Positions 14,516-21,285 of a stretch of 21,285 nucleotides of DNA are shown in pieces; the first letter of the stretch is position 1, and each line of letters opens with the position of its first letter. Position numbers and translations under genes: made by a program. The notes under the pieces are model-generated. The model searched no databases and was not told the origin of the DNA. It saw only the letters and a program-made list of their open reading frames with translations. Where the stretch lies: NCBI GenBank assembly GCA_002394165.1, contig DGTA01000109.1, forward strand, positions 1 through 21,285, written 5' to 3'. The stretch comes from Lachnospiraceae bacterium UBA4348. GTDB lineage: Bacteria; Bacillota; Clostridia; Lachnospirales; Lachnospiraceae.

Positions 14516-16288
14516 ATGACGGCTAATGGGATCAATCTCCGGAAAAGGGTTGCTGCCGCGCTTGCGGTATTCCTTGTGATGTGCACATGCGTTTTCCGGG
14601 GGAGTGTTTTTGCAGAAAGTGCAGAGGGAAACCGCTGGGGCTCGGCGGCCGATGAGATCGATAAGTATCTGGACGCAGGATTTGAGTATTATCTCGAAGG
14701 CGATACCAAGAAAGCTTACGATTCGGTGAGCGACGCATACTTCCGCGTCTATGAGGTGACGGGCTTTGAACGCCAGACCATGAGCTACATCTCCGGAAAC
14801 CGGAAAAACGCTGTGGAAATGCAGTTCTCTGCCTGCAAGTCAGCCGTCAAAAAAGAAGAGCTTGACCTGGACACCAAGATCAAGGTCCGGTCGGCCCTGA
14901 CCAAGCTCAAAACGATGATCCGTGAGGACGGCAACAAGCTTGCCGAGATGGCGGGCGAAGAGCAGACGCAGATGAAGTATTACCTGCACGGGGAACTGGT
15001 CAATGAAGATCCGTATGCGGACCTGGCGGCCGATCCTGATGCCGCGGTGAAATACGAGAGCTGGTATGAAGCTGCCACGCTGGTCAAGGAACTGCTCGAT
15101 ACCGCCTATATGGGATATCTTGACAAGGACTTCACCGCCGCGCTGGACAATGTAAACACCGCTTATTACACCGTCTACGAAGAGTCCGGCCTCGATCACA
15201 AGATCTACACGGATCTCTCCCTGGAAGAGCGCCAGAAGATGGAAGCTCACTTCTCGGCTCTGCGGACCCTGATCGGACAGGCTGAGGAGAAATATCAGAA
15301 AAACAAATACAGGACCAGCACCGACAAGGCGAAAAACGATGTCCTGAAGCTGGCCAAAAAGATCGACGATAAGGAGGCCGAGGAGCTGGCAGCTCAGCAG
15401 GCGGCTGAGGCGGAGACGGAGGTCGTCGAGGAAGCGGCGCAGCAAAAAGCTGCCGATCCCCGCTGGCTGACTTTCCTCGCAGCGTTCGGCATCATCGTCC
15501 GTGAAGGTCTGGAGGCGATCCTCGTGATCGCGGCGATCATTGCCTACCTGACCAAGAGCGGAAACGGAAAGACACTCAAGAATGTTTACATAGGCGCCGT
15601 GTTCGGCATCCTGGCAAGCTTCGCGGCGGCCGGCGTTCTCTTCTACCTGAAGAAGGTCTGGACGGGAGCGGGCCAGAGCCAGGAAGTGATCGAGGGCATC
15701 ACCGCCCTGATCGCGGTTTGCGTGCTGTTCTATGTCAGCAACTGGATGATCTCCAAATCGGAGGCCGCTTCCTGGAGCCGCTATATTGACGGAAAGGTCC
15801 AGTCTTCGGTGGCGGCCGGCAGCGGATTTGCCCTGGCATTCACCGCTTTTCTGAGCGTTTTCCGTGAAGGCGCCGAGGTGGTGCTGTTCTACCAGCCTAT
15901 GCTCAGCGAAGGAAACGCCGGGATGGTCTGGGCAGGCTTCGCGGCAGGATGCGTCCTGCTGGTGTTCGTCTACCTGGCGATCACAAAGCTCTCCATCCGC
16001 CTTCCGATCAAGCTGTTCTTCACCGCGACCAGCATCCTGATGGCGGTGATGTGCGTGAGCTTCCTGGGCAGCGGCATCAAGGAACTGGCCGAGGGCAATG
16101 TGTTTGACCTGGCCTTCAGGGTGCCGGGCGTTCCGGAGAATGACATAATCCAGATCTTCGGCATTTATCCGTATCTGGAGACACTCCTGCCGCAGCTGAT
16201 CCTGACGGTGATCCTGATCATCACGTTCCTGGTCGCTCATTACCGGGGAAAGATGGACAAACTGCGCATGGAGCTGACGAAAGAATGA
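14516..16288 (+). CDS. FTR1-family iron permease with exported N-terminal domain
   Basis: Membrane iron importer, 590 residues from the ATG at 14516 (AGGAGG at 14498-14503, somewhat far; the signal peptide begins here). Residues about 1-34 are a signal peptide. Residues about 42-290 are external, helical and internally duplicated: DAYFRVYEVTGFE near 75-87 corresponds to TAYYTVYEESGLD in the second copy, each followed by a similar Ser-Ala segment. An Ala/Glu-rich helix leads to the FTR1 domain of about seven helices (about 318-580). Both REGxE iron-binding motifs are present: Arg329-Glu333 (REGLE) and Arg450-Glu454 (REGAE). Bacterial relatives are FtrC, FetM and EfeU, which work with a P19 protein; P19 is the next gene. 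This is the first gene of the iron locus, behind a strong promoter. Confidence 0.93.
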   Translation: MTANGINLRKRVAAALAVFLVMCTCVFRGSVFAESAEGNRWGSAADEIDKYLDAGFEYYLEGDTKKAYDSVSDAYFRVYEVTGFERQTMSYISGNRKNAVEMQFSACKSAVKKEELDLDTKIKVRSALTKLKTMIREDGNKLAEMAGEEQTQMKYYLHGELVNEDPYADLAADPDAAVKYESWYEAATLVKELLDTAYMGYLDKDFTAALDNVNTAYYTVYEESGLDHKIYTDLSLEERQKMEAHFSALRTLIGQAEEKYQKNKYRTSTDKAKNDVLKLAKKIDDKEAEELAAQQAAEAETEVVEEAAQQKAADPRWLTFLAAFGIIVREGLEAILVIAAIIAYLTKSGNGKTLKNVYIGAVFGILASFAAAGVLFYLKKVWTGAGQSQEVIEGITALIAVCVLFYVSNWMISKSEAASWSRYIDGKVQSSVAAGSGFALAFTAFLSVFREGAEVVLFYQPMLSEGNAGMVWAGFAAGCVLLVFVYLAITKLSIRLPIKLFFTATSILMAVMCVSFLGSGIKELAEGNVFDLAFRVPGVPENDIIQIFGIYPYLETLLPQLILTVILIITFLVAHYRGKMDKLRMELTKE

Positions 16289-16372
16289 AAAAGTCGTCTG
16301 GAGGGAGGTTCCCCGCGAAAATCCCTTTTAGATAATAAACCAACACACTGATGCAAAACGGAGGATACTGTA

Positions 16373-16924
16373 ATGAAAAAACTGCTTGCAATGTTACTGA
16401 CCGGTGCTATGGTATTCGGCTGCCAGGCTGTGGCTTTCGCTGAGGAAGCCGGTTTTGACGAGTATGAACTGGGCGTTGAGGGAGAACAGGAAGTCGACTT
16501 CATGACCATGAGCATGGTTTACTTCCAGCCCGTAGATATGGCCCCCGCTGAGAACGCAACTCCGAAGGAAGGTTCCGACCTTCATATCGAAGTAGACCTG
16601 ACGGCCAACGAAAATCCCTACAGCTTCCCGGTAGACGGATGGGTACCGTACCTGAGCATTGACTATGTGATCAACGATGCCGAGACCGGAGAGGAAGTCC
16701 TGACCGGTTCCATGATGCCGATGGCAGCTTCCGACGGCCCGCACTATGGCAACAACATTGCCCTTGAAGAGGGTGAGTACAACATCACGCTGAGCATCAA
16801 GAGCCCGGCTGAGAACGGCTATCTGCTTCATGTTGACTCCGAGACAGGTGTTGAGGCTGACAACTTCTGGGAAGAGCCCCTTACCGCTACCTGGACAGGC
16901 TGGAATTTCGTGAAAGAGTGGTAA
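16373..16924 (+). CDS. P19/Tp34-type extracytoplasmic iron-binding protein
   Basis: Exported metal-binding protein, 183 residues, of the P19/FetP/FtrA/Tp34 family (Pfam Tp34), which presents iron, with copper as a cofactor in studied members, to the FTR1 permease. The signal peptide is about 1-23 (AFA/EE); a Cys17 after VFG is a weak alternative lipid site. The known ligand pattern is kept: His71 and Glu73 in DLHIEVD, Met115 or Met117 and His124 in MMPMAASDGPHYG, and a late His153 in LLHVDS. WVPYLSIDY is another family signature. The start at 16373 has CGGAGG upstream. It follows FTR1 by 84 bases and is separated from the next gene by a terminator-like hairpin, so FTR1 and P19 may be made in excess over the downstream proteins. 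Confidence 0.92.
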   Translation: MKKLLAMLLTGAMVFGCQAVAFAEEAGFDEYELGVEGEQEVDFMTMSMVYFQPVDMAPAENATPKEGSDLHIEVDLTANENPYSFPVDGWVPYLSIDYVINDAETGEEVLTGSMMPMAASDGPHYGNNIALEEGEYNITLSIKSPAENGYLLHVDSETGVEADNFWEEPLTATWTGWNFVKEW

Positions 16925-16970
16925 TAACTCCAAACGTACTTTGACTGAATCAATAAAAATGCTCTGATGC

Positions 16971-17008
16971 TGACATACGATACGCGGGGTATCGTATGTC
17001 AGTCTTTT
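16971..17008 (+). terminator. Terminator or attenuator after the P19 gene
   Basis: The perfect 13-bp stem 16971-16983/16989-17001 (TGACATACGATAC and its complement) has a GCGGG loop and is followed by GTCTTTTG. The short T-run suggests partial termination. The downstream genes have no obvious promoter, so read-through is probable. Confidence 0.75.
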
Positions 17009-17045
17009 GCGTAAAAAGCAGAGCTTCATCCGGGAGGAATCTTTT

Positions 17046-18335
17046 GTGCTTAAATACATCTGGATGGTCATTCAAGACCTGTTTCTGACAGTGACCTTCG
17101 TTACACTGATCCATGCCGTTCTTGCAGTCCGCTTCGGGAAAAGAGGCACGTCCTTTCACCGCTTCGGGATCTCGGCCGGCGTCCTGGCATCCATCGGCCT
17201 TGCGGTCGTTAAAAACACGACGAACAAGATCGTTTCCAGCCAGTGGAACCATTATCTTTATGCCATACTGATCGGCCTGACCCTTCTGTTCGTGGTATTT
17301 GCTCTTATCTGCGGAAGTGATCCTGACAAGAAAACACCTGCGGCCGGCCTGGCGATGTGCCTGTCGGGCAGCGCTTTTTCGGCTGTGAGGATCTTCTATA
17401 CACTTCCCGGCGCAGCCGCCTATCCGTTCAACTTCAACACCATGGGAAACGGATATCTTTCCTGGTATTATTTCCAGCGGCTTCTGGGATGGCTGATCGC
17501 TTACCTGGTTCTGATCATTTATGCGCGGCTTCTGTACCTGTGCGCATTGGATATAAAAAATAAAAAAATCCCGAAAGGCATACTCATCTGCAGCATGCTC
17601 ACCAGCGCTTTCTACTGCTTCTGCCGTTTCTTCGTTCCCTGGGTGAACAGGGCAAAGTGGCTCGGATGGCCGGTGAAATACACCAAAGAGCAGTACGGAT
17701 GGGCAGGAGAGCTGGTCAAGCTGACCTCGTCCTATGCCATGTGGTTTATCTGGATCGTGGCAGTGCTTACTGCGGTGATGGCGATCCTGCTCTTTACGGA
17801 AAATACGAAAGTGACCGATCCCTATGACAATCCCGCCCAGCTTCGAAAGCTCAAGGCCGGAAACAGGGGGCGCAGGCGGCTTTCCTGTGCGCTGCTGGTC
17901 TTTATGGCATTCATCGTGGTCAGCCTGACGGCGATCAAGAGCTACGATACCAGAGAGATCGCCCTTTCCGAACCGGAGAGCTACGAGGTGGACGGCGATG
18001 TGATCCGCGTCAGCATGGAGGATGTCTCCGACGGCCATCTGCACCGTTATGAGTATGAAACGGCAAACGGCGTGAATGTTCGCTGGATCGTTGTCAAGAA
18101 ACCCGGAAGCGCATCCTTCGGGGTGGGCCTGGATGCATGCGAGGTCTGCGGAAACGCCGGCTACTACGAGCGCAATAACCAGGTGGTCTGCAAGCGGTGC
18201 GACGTTGTCATGAATATCAATACCATCGGCTTCAAGGGCGGATGCAACCCGATCCCGCTTTCCTATGAAGTGGACGGCGGCAGCCTGGTGTTCAAGATCG
18301 CCGACCTGGAAAACGGCGAGAAAGAATTCCGGTAG
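17046..18335 (+). CDS. FtrD-like membrane protein (DUF2318), Fe-S or redox component of iron uptake
   Basis: Integral membrane protein of 429 residues. The start is a GTG at 17046 with GGGAGG 8 bases upstream; the frame is open to a TTG at 17007, which lies inside the preceding hairpin region and lacks a ribosome-binding site. About seven or eight membrane helices fill residues 1-305, then a C-terminal domain (about 310-429) matches DUF2318/FtrD. Cysteines are Cys365-x2-Cys368, Cys382-x2-Cys385 and Cys400, in CEVCG, CKRC and GGCNP. FtrD is proposed to handle electrons for the ferrous/ferric step of FTR1-P19 transport; its exact chemistry is not settled. It is followed after 20 bases by two permease genes, as in Campylobacter-type loci. 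The family is well supported; the role is inferred from the family and the neighbours. Confidence 0.87.
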   Translation: MLKYIWMVIQDLFLTVTFVTLIHAVLAVRFGKRGTSFHRFGISAGVLASIGLAVVKNTTNKIVSSQWNHYLYAILIGLTLLFVVFALICGSDPDKKTPAAGLAMCLSGSAFSAVRIFYTLPGAAAYPFNFNTMGNGYLSWYYFQRLLGWLIAYLVLIIYARLLYLCALDIKNKKIPKGILICSMLTSAFYCFCRFFVPWVNRAKWLGWPVKYTKEQYGWAGELVKLTSSYAMWFIWIVAVLTAVMAILLFTENTKVTDPYDNPAQLRKLKAGNRGRRRLSCALLVFMAFIVVSLTAIKSYDTREIALSEPESYEVDGDVIRVSMEDVSDGHLHRYEYETANGVNVRWIVVKKPGSASFGVGLDACEVCGNAGYYERNNQVVCKRCDVVMNINTIGFKGGCNPIPLSYEVDGGSLVFKIADLENGEKEFR

Positions 18336-18355
18336 GATGAAGGAGGCGAAGATAA

Positions 18356-19651
18356 ATGCTGTTTAAGATGATTCGCGGTGTCCTGTTCCATCAGAGAGGG
18401 AAGATGCTGCTGATCGCCCTTACGATCGCGCTGGGAGCTTCCCTCGCGACCGGCATGCTCAATGTCATGCTGGATGTGGGAGATAAGGTGAATCAGGAGC
18501 TGAAGACCTACGGGGCCAACATCGTGGTAAAACCGAAGGATTCCTCCCTGCTCAAGGACATATATGACGTCGGGGACGGGGAAGCCCTGGGAGCTTCCTA
18601 TCTGAAGGAAGATGAGCTCGGAAAGCTCAAGACCATCTTCTGGGCTTTCAATATTGTGGACTTTACACCGTTCCTGGATGCCCAGGTGACGGCGGACGGA
18701 GGCGATGCGGTCAAGATCACCGGGTCGTGGTTCAATCACCACCTGTCTTTGCCGACAGGGGAGGAGCTGGATGCCGGCATGACGAACATGCGCAGCTGGT
18801 GGGATATCACGGAAGGATCCTGGATCGATGAGACGGACGAGGAAGCCTCAAAGCAGATCATGGCCGGGACTCTGCTGGCGCAGCAGGAAAACTGGCACCC
18901 GGGGGATACGGTGACCCTGACCGGAAGCGCCGGTGAGCAGCAGGTGAAGGTCGTCGGGATCTATGACGCCGGTTCCGATGAGGATATGCAGCTCCTCGGT
19001 TCGCTCGACCTGGTCCAGGAGCTGACAGACCGGGAGAATAAAGTCGATTCCATCGAGGTGTCCGCGATCACGACTCCGGACAACGAGCTTGCCCGCAGAG
19101 CCGCCAGAAATCCGGCGGCGCTGAGCAGCCGTGACTATGAGACCTGGTACTGCACGGCTTACGTGAGCGCGATCTGCTATCAGATCCAGGAGGCGATCAC
19201 GAATTCATCCGCTAATGCTGTCCGCCAGGTGGCTGAGAGCGAAGGCGCGATCCTGGATAAAACACAGCTCCTGATGATCCTGATCACAGCTATGAGCCTG
19301 ATCGGATCCGCGCTGGGCATTTCCAACCTGGTGACCGCCAGCGTGATGGAGCGCTCCCAGGAGATCGGGCTTTTGAAGGCGATCGGCGCCAGGGACCGTT
19401 CCATCACGGGAGTGATCATGATCGAGATCCTGATCACGGCCCTGATCGGCGGTGTGAGCGGCTATTTCCTCGGCTTTGGATTCGCGCAGCTGATCGGGCG
19501 CAGCGTCTTTGGAGCGGCTGTTGAGATGAAGGTGATGGTGATCCCCATCGTGGCGGGTCTGATCACGCTCGTGACCCTGGCCGGTTCGCTGCCCGCGATC
19601 AGGATGGTGCTGAGGCTGAGGCCTGCACTGGTACTGCATGGAGGCCATTGA
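18356..19651 (+). CDS. FtsX/MacB-type ABC permease of the iron locus (first)
   Basis: Membrane subunit of an ABC transporter, 431 residues, with the MacB/FtsX layout. TM1 is about 17-37, an external domain spans about 40-300, then come TM2 (303-328), TM3 (351-378) and TM4 (393-415). The cytoplasmic segment MERSQEIGLLKAIGA (331-345) between TM2 and TM3 is the usual contact to the ATPase. The external part carries Trp- and His-rich stretches (GSWFNHHL, RSWWDITEGSW) that could touch a metal or cofactor, which is speculation. The ATG at 18356 has AGGAGG 10 bases upstream. The next permease starts two bases after this stop, and the two share a YGAN motif after TM1, so they probably form a heterodimer. 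MacB/LolCDE-type systems drive external or envelope processes rather than import, so a role in iron release or redox supply is possible. Confidence 0.88.
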   Translation: MLFKMIRGVLFHQRGKMLLIALTIALGASLATGMLNVMLDVGDKVNQELKTYGANIVVKPKDSSLLKDIYDVGDGEALGASYLKEDELGKLKTIFWAFNIVDFTPFLDAQVTADGGDAVKITGSWFNHHLSLPTGEELDAGMTNMRSWWDITEGSWIDETDEEASKQIMAGTLLAQQENWHPGDTVTLTGSAGEQQVKVVGIYDAGSDEDMQLLGSLDLVQELTDRENKVDSIEVSAITTPDNELARRAARNPAALSSRDYETWYCTAYVSAICYQIQEAITNSSANAVRQVAESEGAILDKTQLLMILITAMSLIGSALGISNLVTASVMERSQEIGLLKAIGARDRSITGVIMIEILITALIGGVSGYFLGFGFAQLIGRSVFGAAVEMKVMVIPIVAGLITLVTLAGSLPAIRMVLRLRPALVLHGGH

Positions 19652-19652
19652 T

Positions 19653-21113
19653 ATGACAAAAAGAAAAATGTTTCTGAGAATGGTGACGGCCTCCCTTTTG
19701 AGGAGGCGCTCACGCATGCTGATCGCGCTGCTGTCCATCGGTGTCGGTGCGGCCATCCTTTCCGGACTGGTGACGATCTGTTATGACGTTCCCCGGCAGA
19801 TGGGAGCACAGTTCCGTTCATACGGGGCAAACCTCATCTTTCTGCCCGGTGAGGAGGCATCCCTTACACAGGATGTGCTTTCACAGGCGCTTGAAAAGAT
19901 CCCGGCCGATGAGCTGGTCGGGGCCTCACCCTACCGTTATGTGCGGCTTGACATGACCAGCCGCCAGCAGTCCTTTACGACAGCCGGGACCGACTTTTCC
20001 CAGGTAGTGAAGACGAGCCCCTATTTCAGCGTGGAGGGAGAGTATCCTTCTGATACGCGCCAGATCCTGGTCGGAAAAGAGATCGCCGAGACGATCGGCG
20101 CAAAGATCGGGAGCAATGTGACGCTCTCCTTTAAACCCTCCGTTACGGAAAACGCGGATGCCTCCGCGGACTGGGTGGCCGGCGCGAAGCTCTCCGGCAG
20201 TGCGGTCGGCTTCAATGAAGCTCCGGTAACGGTAGAGGCAGAGCTTGACGAAGAAGGAAAGATAGCCTCCCTGGAGATCGACGCGTCTTCCCAGACACCG
20301 GAGATCGGCGCCAGGGTCGGGGAAGACAAAGATTTTATCGGACAGTTTATCGGGAAGGAGCTTCCGGTATCGCTGGGGGACGGGATCGACGCCCTCTCCG
20401 GAGCCACGATCTCTTCGCAGGCGGTGACGGATGCGCTTAACAACGCTGTTTCGACGGAGAAAGCCTCTCCCGCGGCAGCGGAAGAAAACTATACAGTGAC
20501 CGGCATCCTGGAGACCGGCGGTGAAGAAGAGTCCTACATATACATGTCGCTGGAAGACCTGGAAAAACTGACAGGGGACGAGACGCTTGACGTCGCCGAG
20601 CTTTCGGTTGCGGCCCCGGCCGATACGCTGGAAAAATATGTGGATGCCGTTAAGGAAACGGGACTTCCCGTCAACGCCCGGCTGGTAAAGAGGGTCACCC
20701 GGTCGGAAGCCTCCGTTCTGGGAAAGCTTCAGTCACTGGTATTCCTGGTGACGGTCGTGGTGCTGCTCCTGACCATGATCTGCGTCTCGACGACGATGAT
20801 GGCGGTGGTCTCCGAGCGGCGCAGAGAGATCGGCCTGAGAAAAGCCCTCGGGGCTTCGGACGGATCCATCCGGAAAGAGTTCCTGGGTGAGGGCATCTTC
20901 CTCGGAGGCCTTGGCGGGCTGATCGGCGCGGCGCTGGGATTTGTCTTTGCGCAGGTCGTCAGTATCAACGTGTTCGGATCGTCCATCACGTTCTGGCCGG
21001 CCCTGCTGCCCGCCACGGTCGTCCTGTCCATGGCGGTCGCGGCCGTGTCCTGCATGATGCCTATTAAAAAAGCGCTGGGAATTGATCCGGCGATCGTTCT
21101 GAAAGGAGAATAA
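19653..21113 (+). CDS. FtsX/MacB-type ABC permease with inserted FMN_bind flavinylation domain
   Basis: Second permease of the iron locus, 486 residues. The start is the ATG at 19653 with GGAGG 8 bases upstream; an ATG at 19638 in the same frame would overlap the previous gene and lacks a site. TM1 is about 22-44, the external region runs to about 355, then TM2 (357-385), TM3 (412-440) and TM4 (446-470), with SERRREIGLRKALGA (387-401) as ATPase contact. Residues about 178-267 look like an FMN_bind domain inserted in the external loop, ending in GIDALSGATISS, where Thr252 fits the residue to which ApbE attaches FMN through a phosphoester bond. The partner permease lacks this insert. No ApbE gene is in the window. 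Permease identity is firm, the FMN-binding reading is strong by motif, and function is inferred. Confidence 0.85.
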   Translation: MTKRKMFLRMVTASLLRRRSRMLIALLSIGVGAAILSGLVTICYDVPRQMGAQFRSYGANLIFLPGEEASLTQDVLSQALEKIPADELVGASPYRYVRLDMTSRQQSFTTAGTDFSQVVKTSPYFSVEGEYPSDTRQILVGKEIAETIGAKIGSNVTLSFKPSVTENADASADWVAGAKLSGSAVGFNEAPVTVEAELDEEGKIASLEIDASSQTPEIGARVGEDKDFIGQFIGKELPVSLGDGIDALSGATISSQAVTDALNNAVSTEKASPAAAEENYTVTGILETGGEEESYIYMSLEDLEKLTGDETLDVAELSVAAPADTLEKYVDAVKETGLPVNARLVKRVTRSEASVLGKLQSLVFLVTVVVLLLTMICVSTTMMAVVSERRREIGLRKALGASDGSIRKEFLGEGIFLGGLGGLIGAALGFVFAQVVSINVFGSSITFWPALLPATVVLSMAVAAVSCMMPIKKALGIDPAIVLKGE

Positions 21114-21118
21114 GCGAA

Positions 21119-21285
21119 ATGAGTCTTCTTGAACTGAAGGATGTCTCCAAGATCTACGGGGAACTCAAGGCGCTCGACAAAGTCAGTATCAAGGTCGAGA
21201 AAGGCGAGTGGGTCGCCATCATGGGCCCGTCCGGTTCCGGAAAGAGCACGATGATGAATATCATCGGCTGCATGGACAAGCCGAC
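21119..21285 (+). CDS. ABC transporter ATPase, LolD/MacB type, N-terminal part (3' end outside window)
   Basis: The first 55 residues of an ABC ATPase. Walker A is GPSGSGKST (residues 36-44), followed by MMNIIGCMDKP, the form typical of LolD/MacB/FtsE-type ATPases that pair with FtsX-like permeases. The ATG at 21119 lies 5 bases after the preceding stop, with AAGGAG upstream inside the end of the permease gene. It should energise the two permeases. The Walker B and signature motifs lie outside the window. Confidence 0.92.
   Translation, partial: MSLLELKDVSKIYGELKALDKVSIKVEKGEWVAIMGPSGSGKSTMMNIIGCMDKP

Noticed and set aside
14840..16240. Long open frame of 466 codons on the minus strand
   Set aside because: Antisense shadow of the FTR1 gene, with His/Asp/Arg-rich composition typical of a wrong frame.

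Overview
The window looks like a chromosomal segment of a moderately GC-rich anaerobic Firmicute, most likely a Lachnospiraceae-type Clostridium. The evidence is strong AGGAGG ribosome-binding sites, TTGACA-type promoters, a GntR/LacI hybrid AraR, a TetR/MMPL export cassette, an Fe-S aldo/keto reductase and gene families typical of gut Clostridia. All supported genes lie on the + strand. The taxonomic call is inference from gene content. No rRNA, tRNA, CRISPR array or intact transposase was seen.

1-4500, sugar region: the C-terminal two thirds of L-arabinose isomerase (araA) is followed by its probable repressor araR and a strong terminator. Next come a MATE transporter reduced by an internal deletion to its two ends, and a family 2 glycoside hydrolase whose stop codon lies in the loop of its own terminator.

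4500-7300, exported proteins of unknown function: one ends in two tandem zinc ribbons. The other is low-complexity and carries two SHOCT-like motifs. Behind it lies a gene-free stretch filled by six tandem units of about 63 bp. Each unit forms a GGGCGTAGGG-type hairpin whose stem is kept by compensatory changes.

7300-11600, export cassette: a TetR regulator, an MMPL/RND-type transporter and an exported heptad-repeat partner. Between the regulator and the transporter sits a near-perfect CIRCE element (HrcA operator), with 17 of 18 conserved bases and an exact 9-base spacer.

11600-14320, redox and ion region: an Fe-S aldo/keto reductase and two short chromate-transporter (CHR) half-proteins are joined by ATGA stop/start overlaps. 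The operon is bracketed by two fold-back repeat elements with related ends (TGACAGGGG/CCCCTGTCA). Each element ends a few bases upstream of a TTGACA promoter.

14320-21285, iron uptake locus: FTR1 permease, P19/Tp34 iron-binding protein, FtrD-like (DUF2318) membrane protein, two FtsX/MacB-type permeases and the start of a LolD/MacB-type ATPase, in the order known from Campylobacter and from the fetMP/ftr-type loci of Gram-negatives. The second permease carries an inserted FMN_bind-type domain with a covalent-flavinylation motif (DALSGATISS), which suggests that extracytoplasmic flavin redox chemistry is built into the transporter. This is the most interesting protein-level observation in the window.
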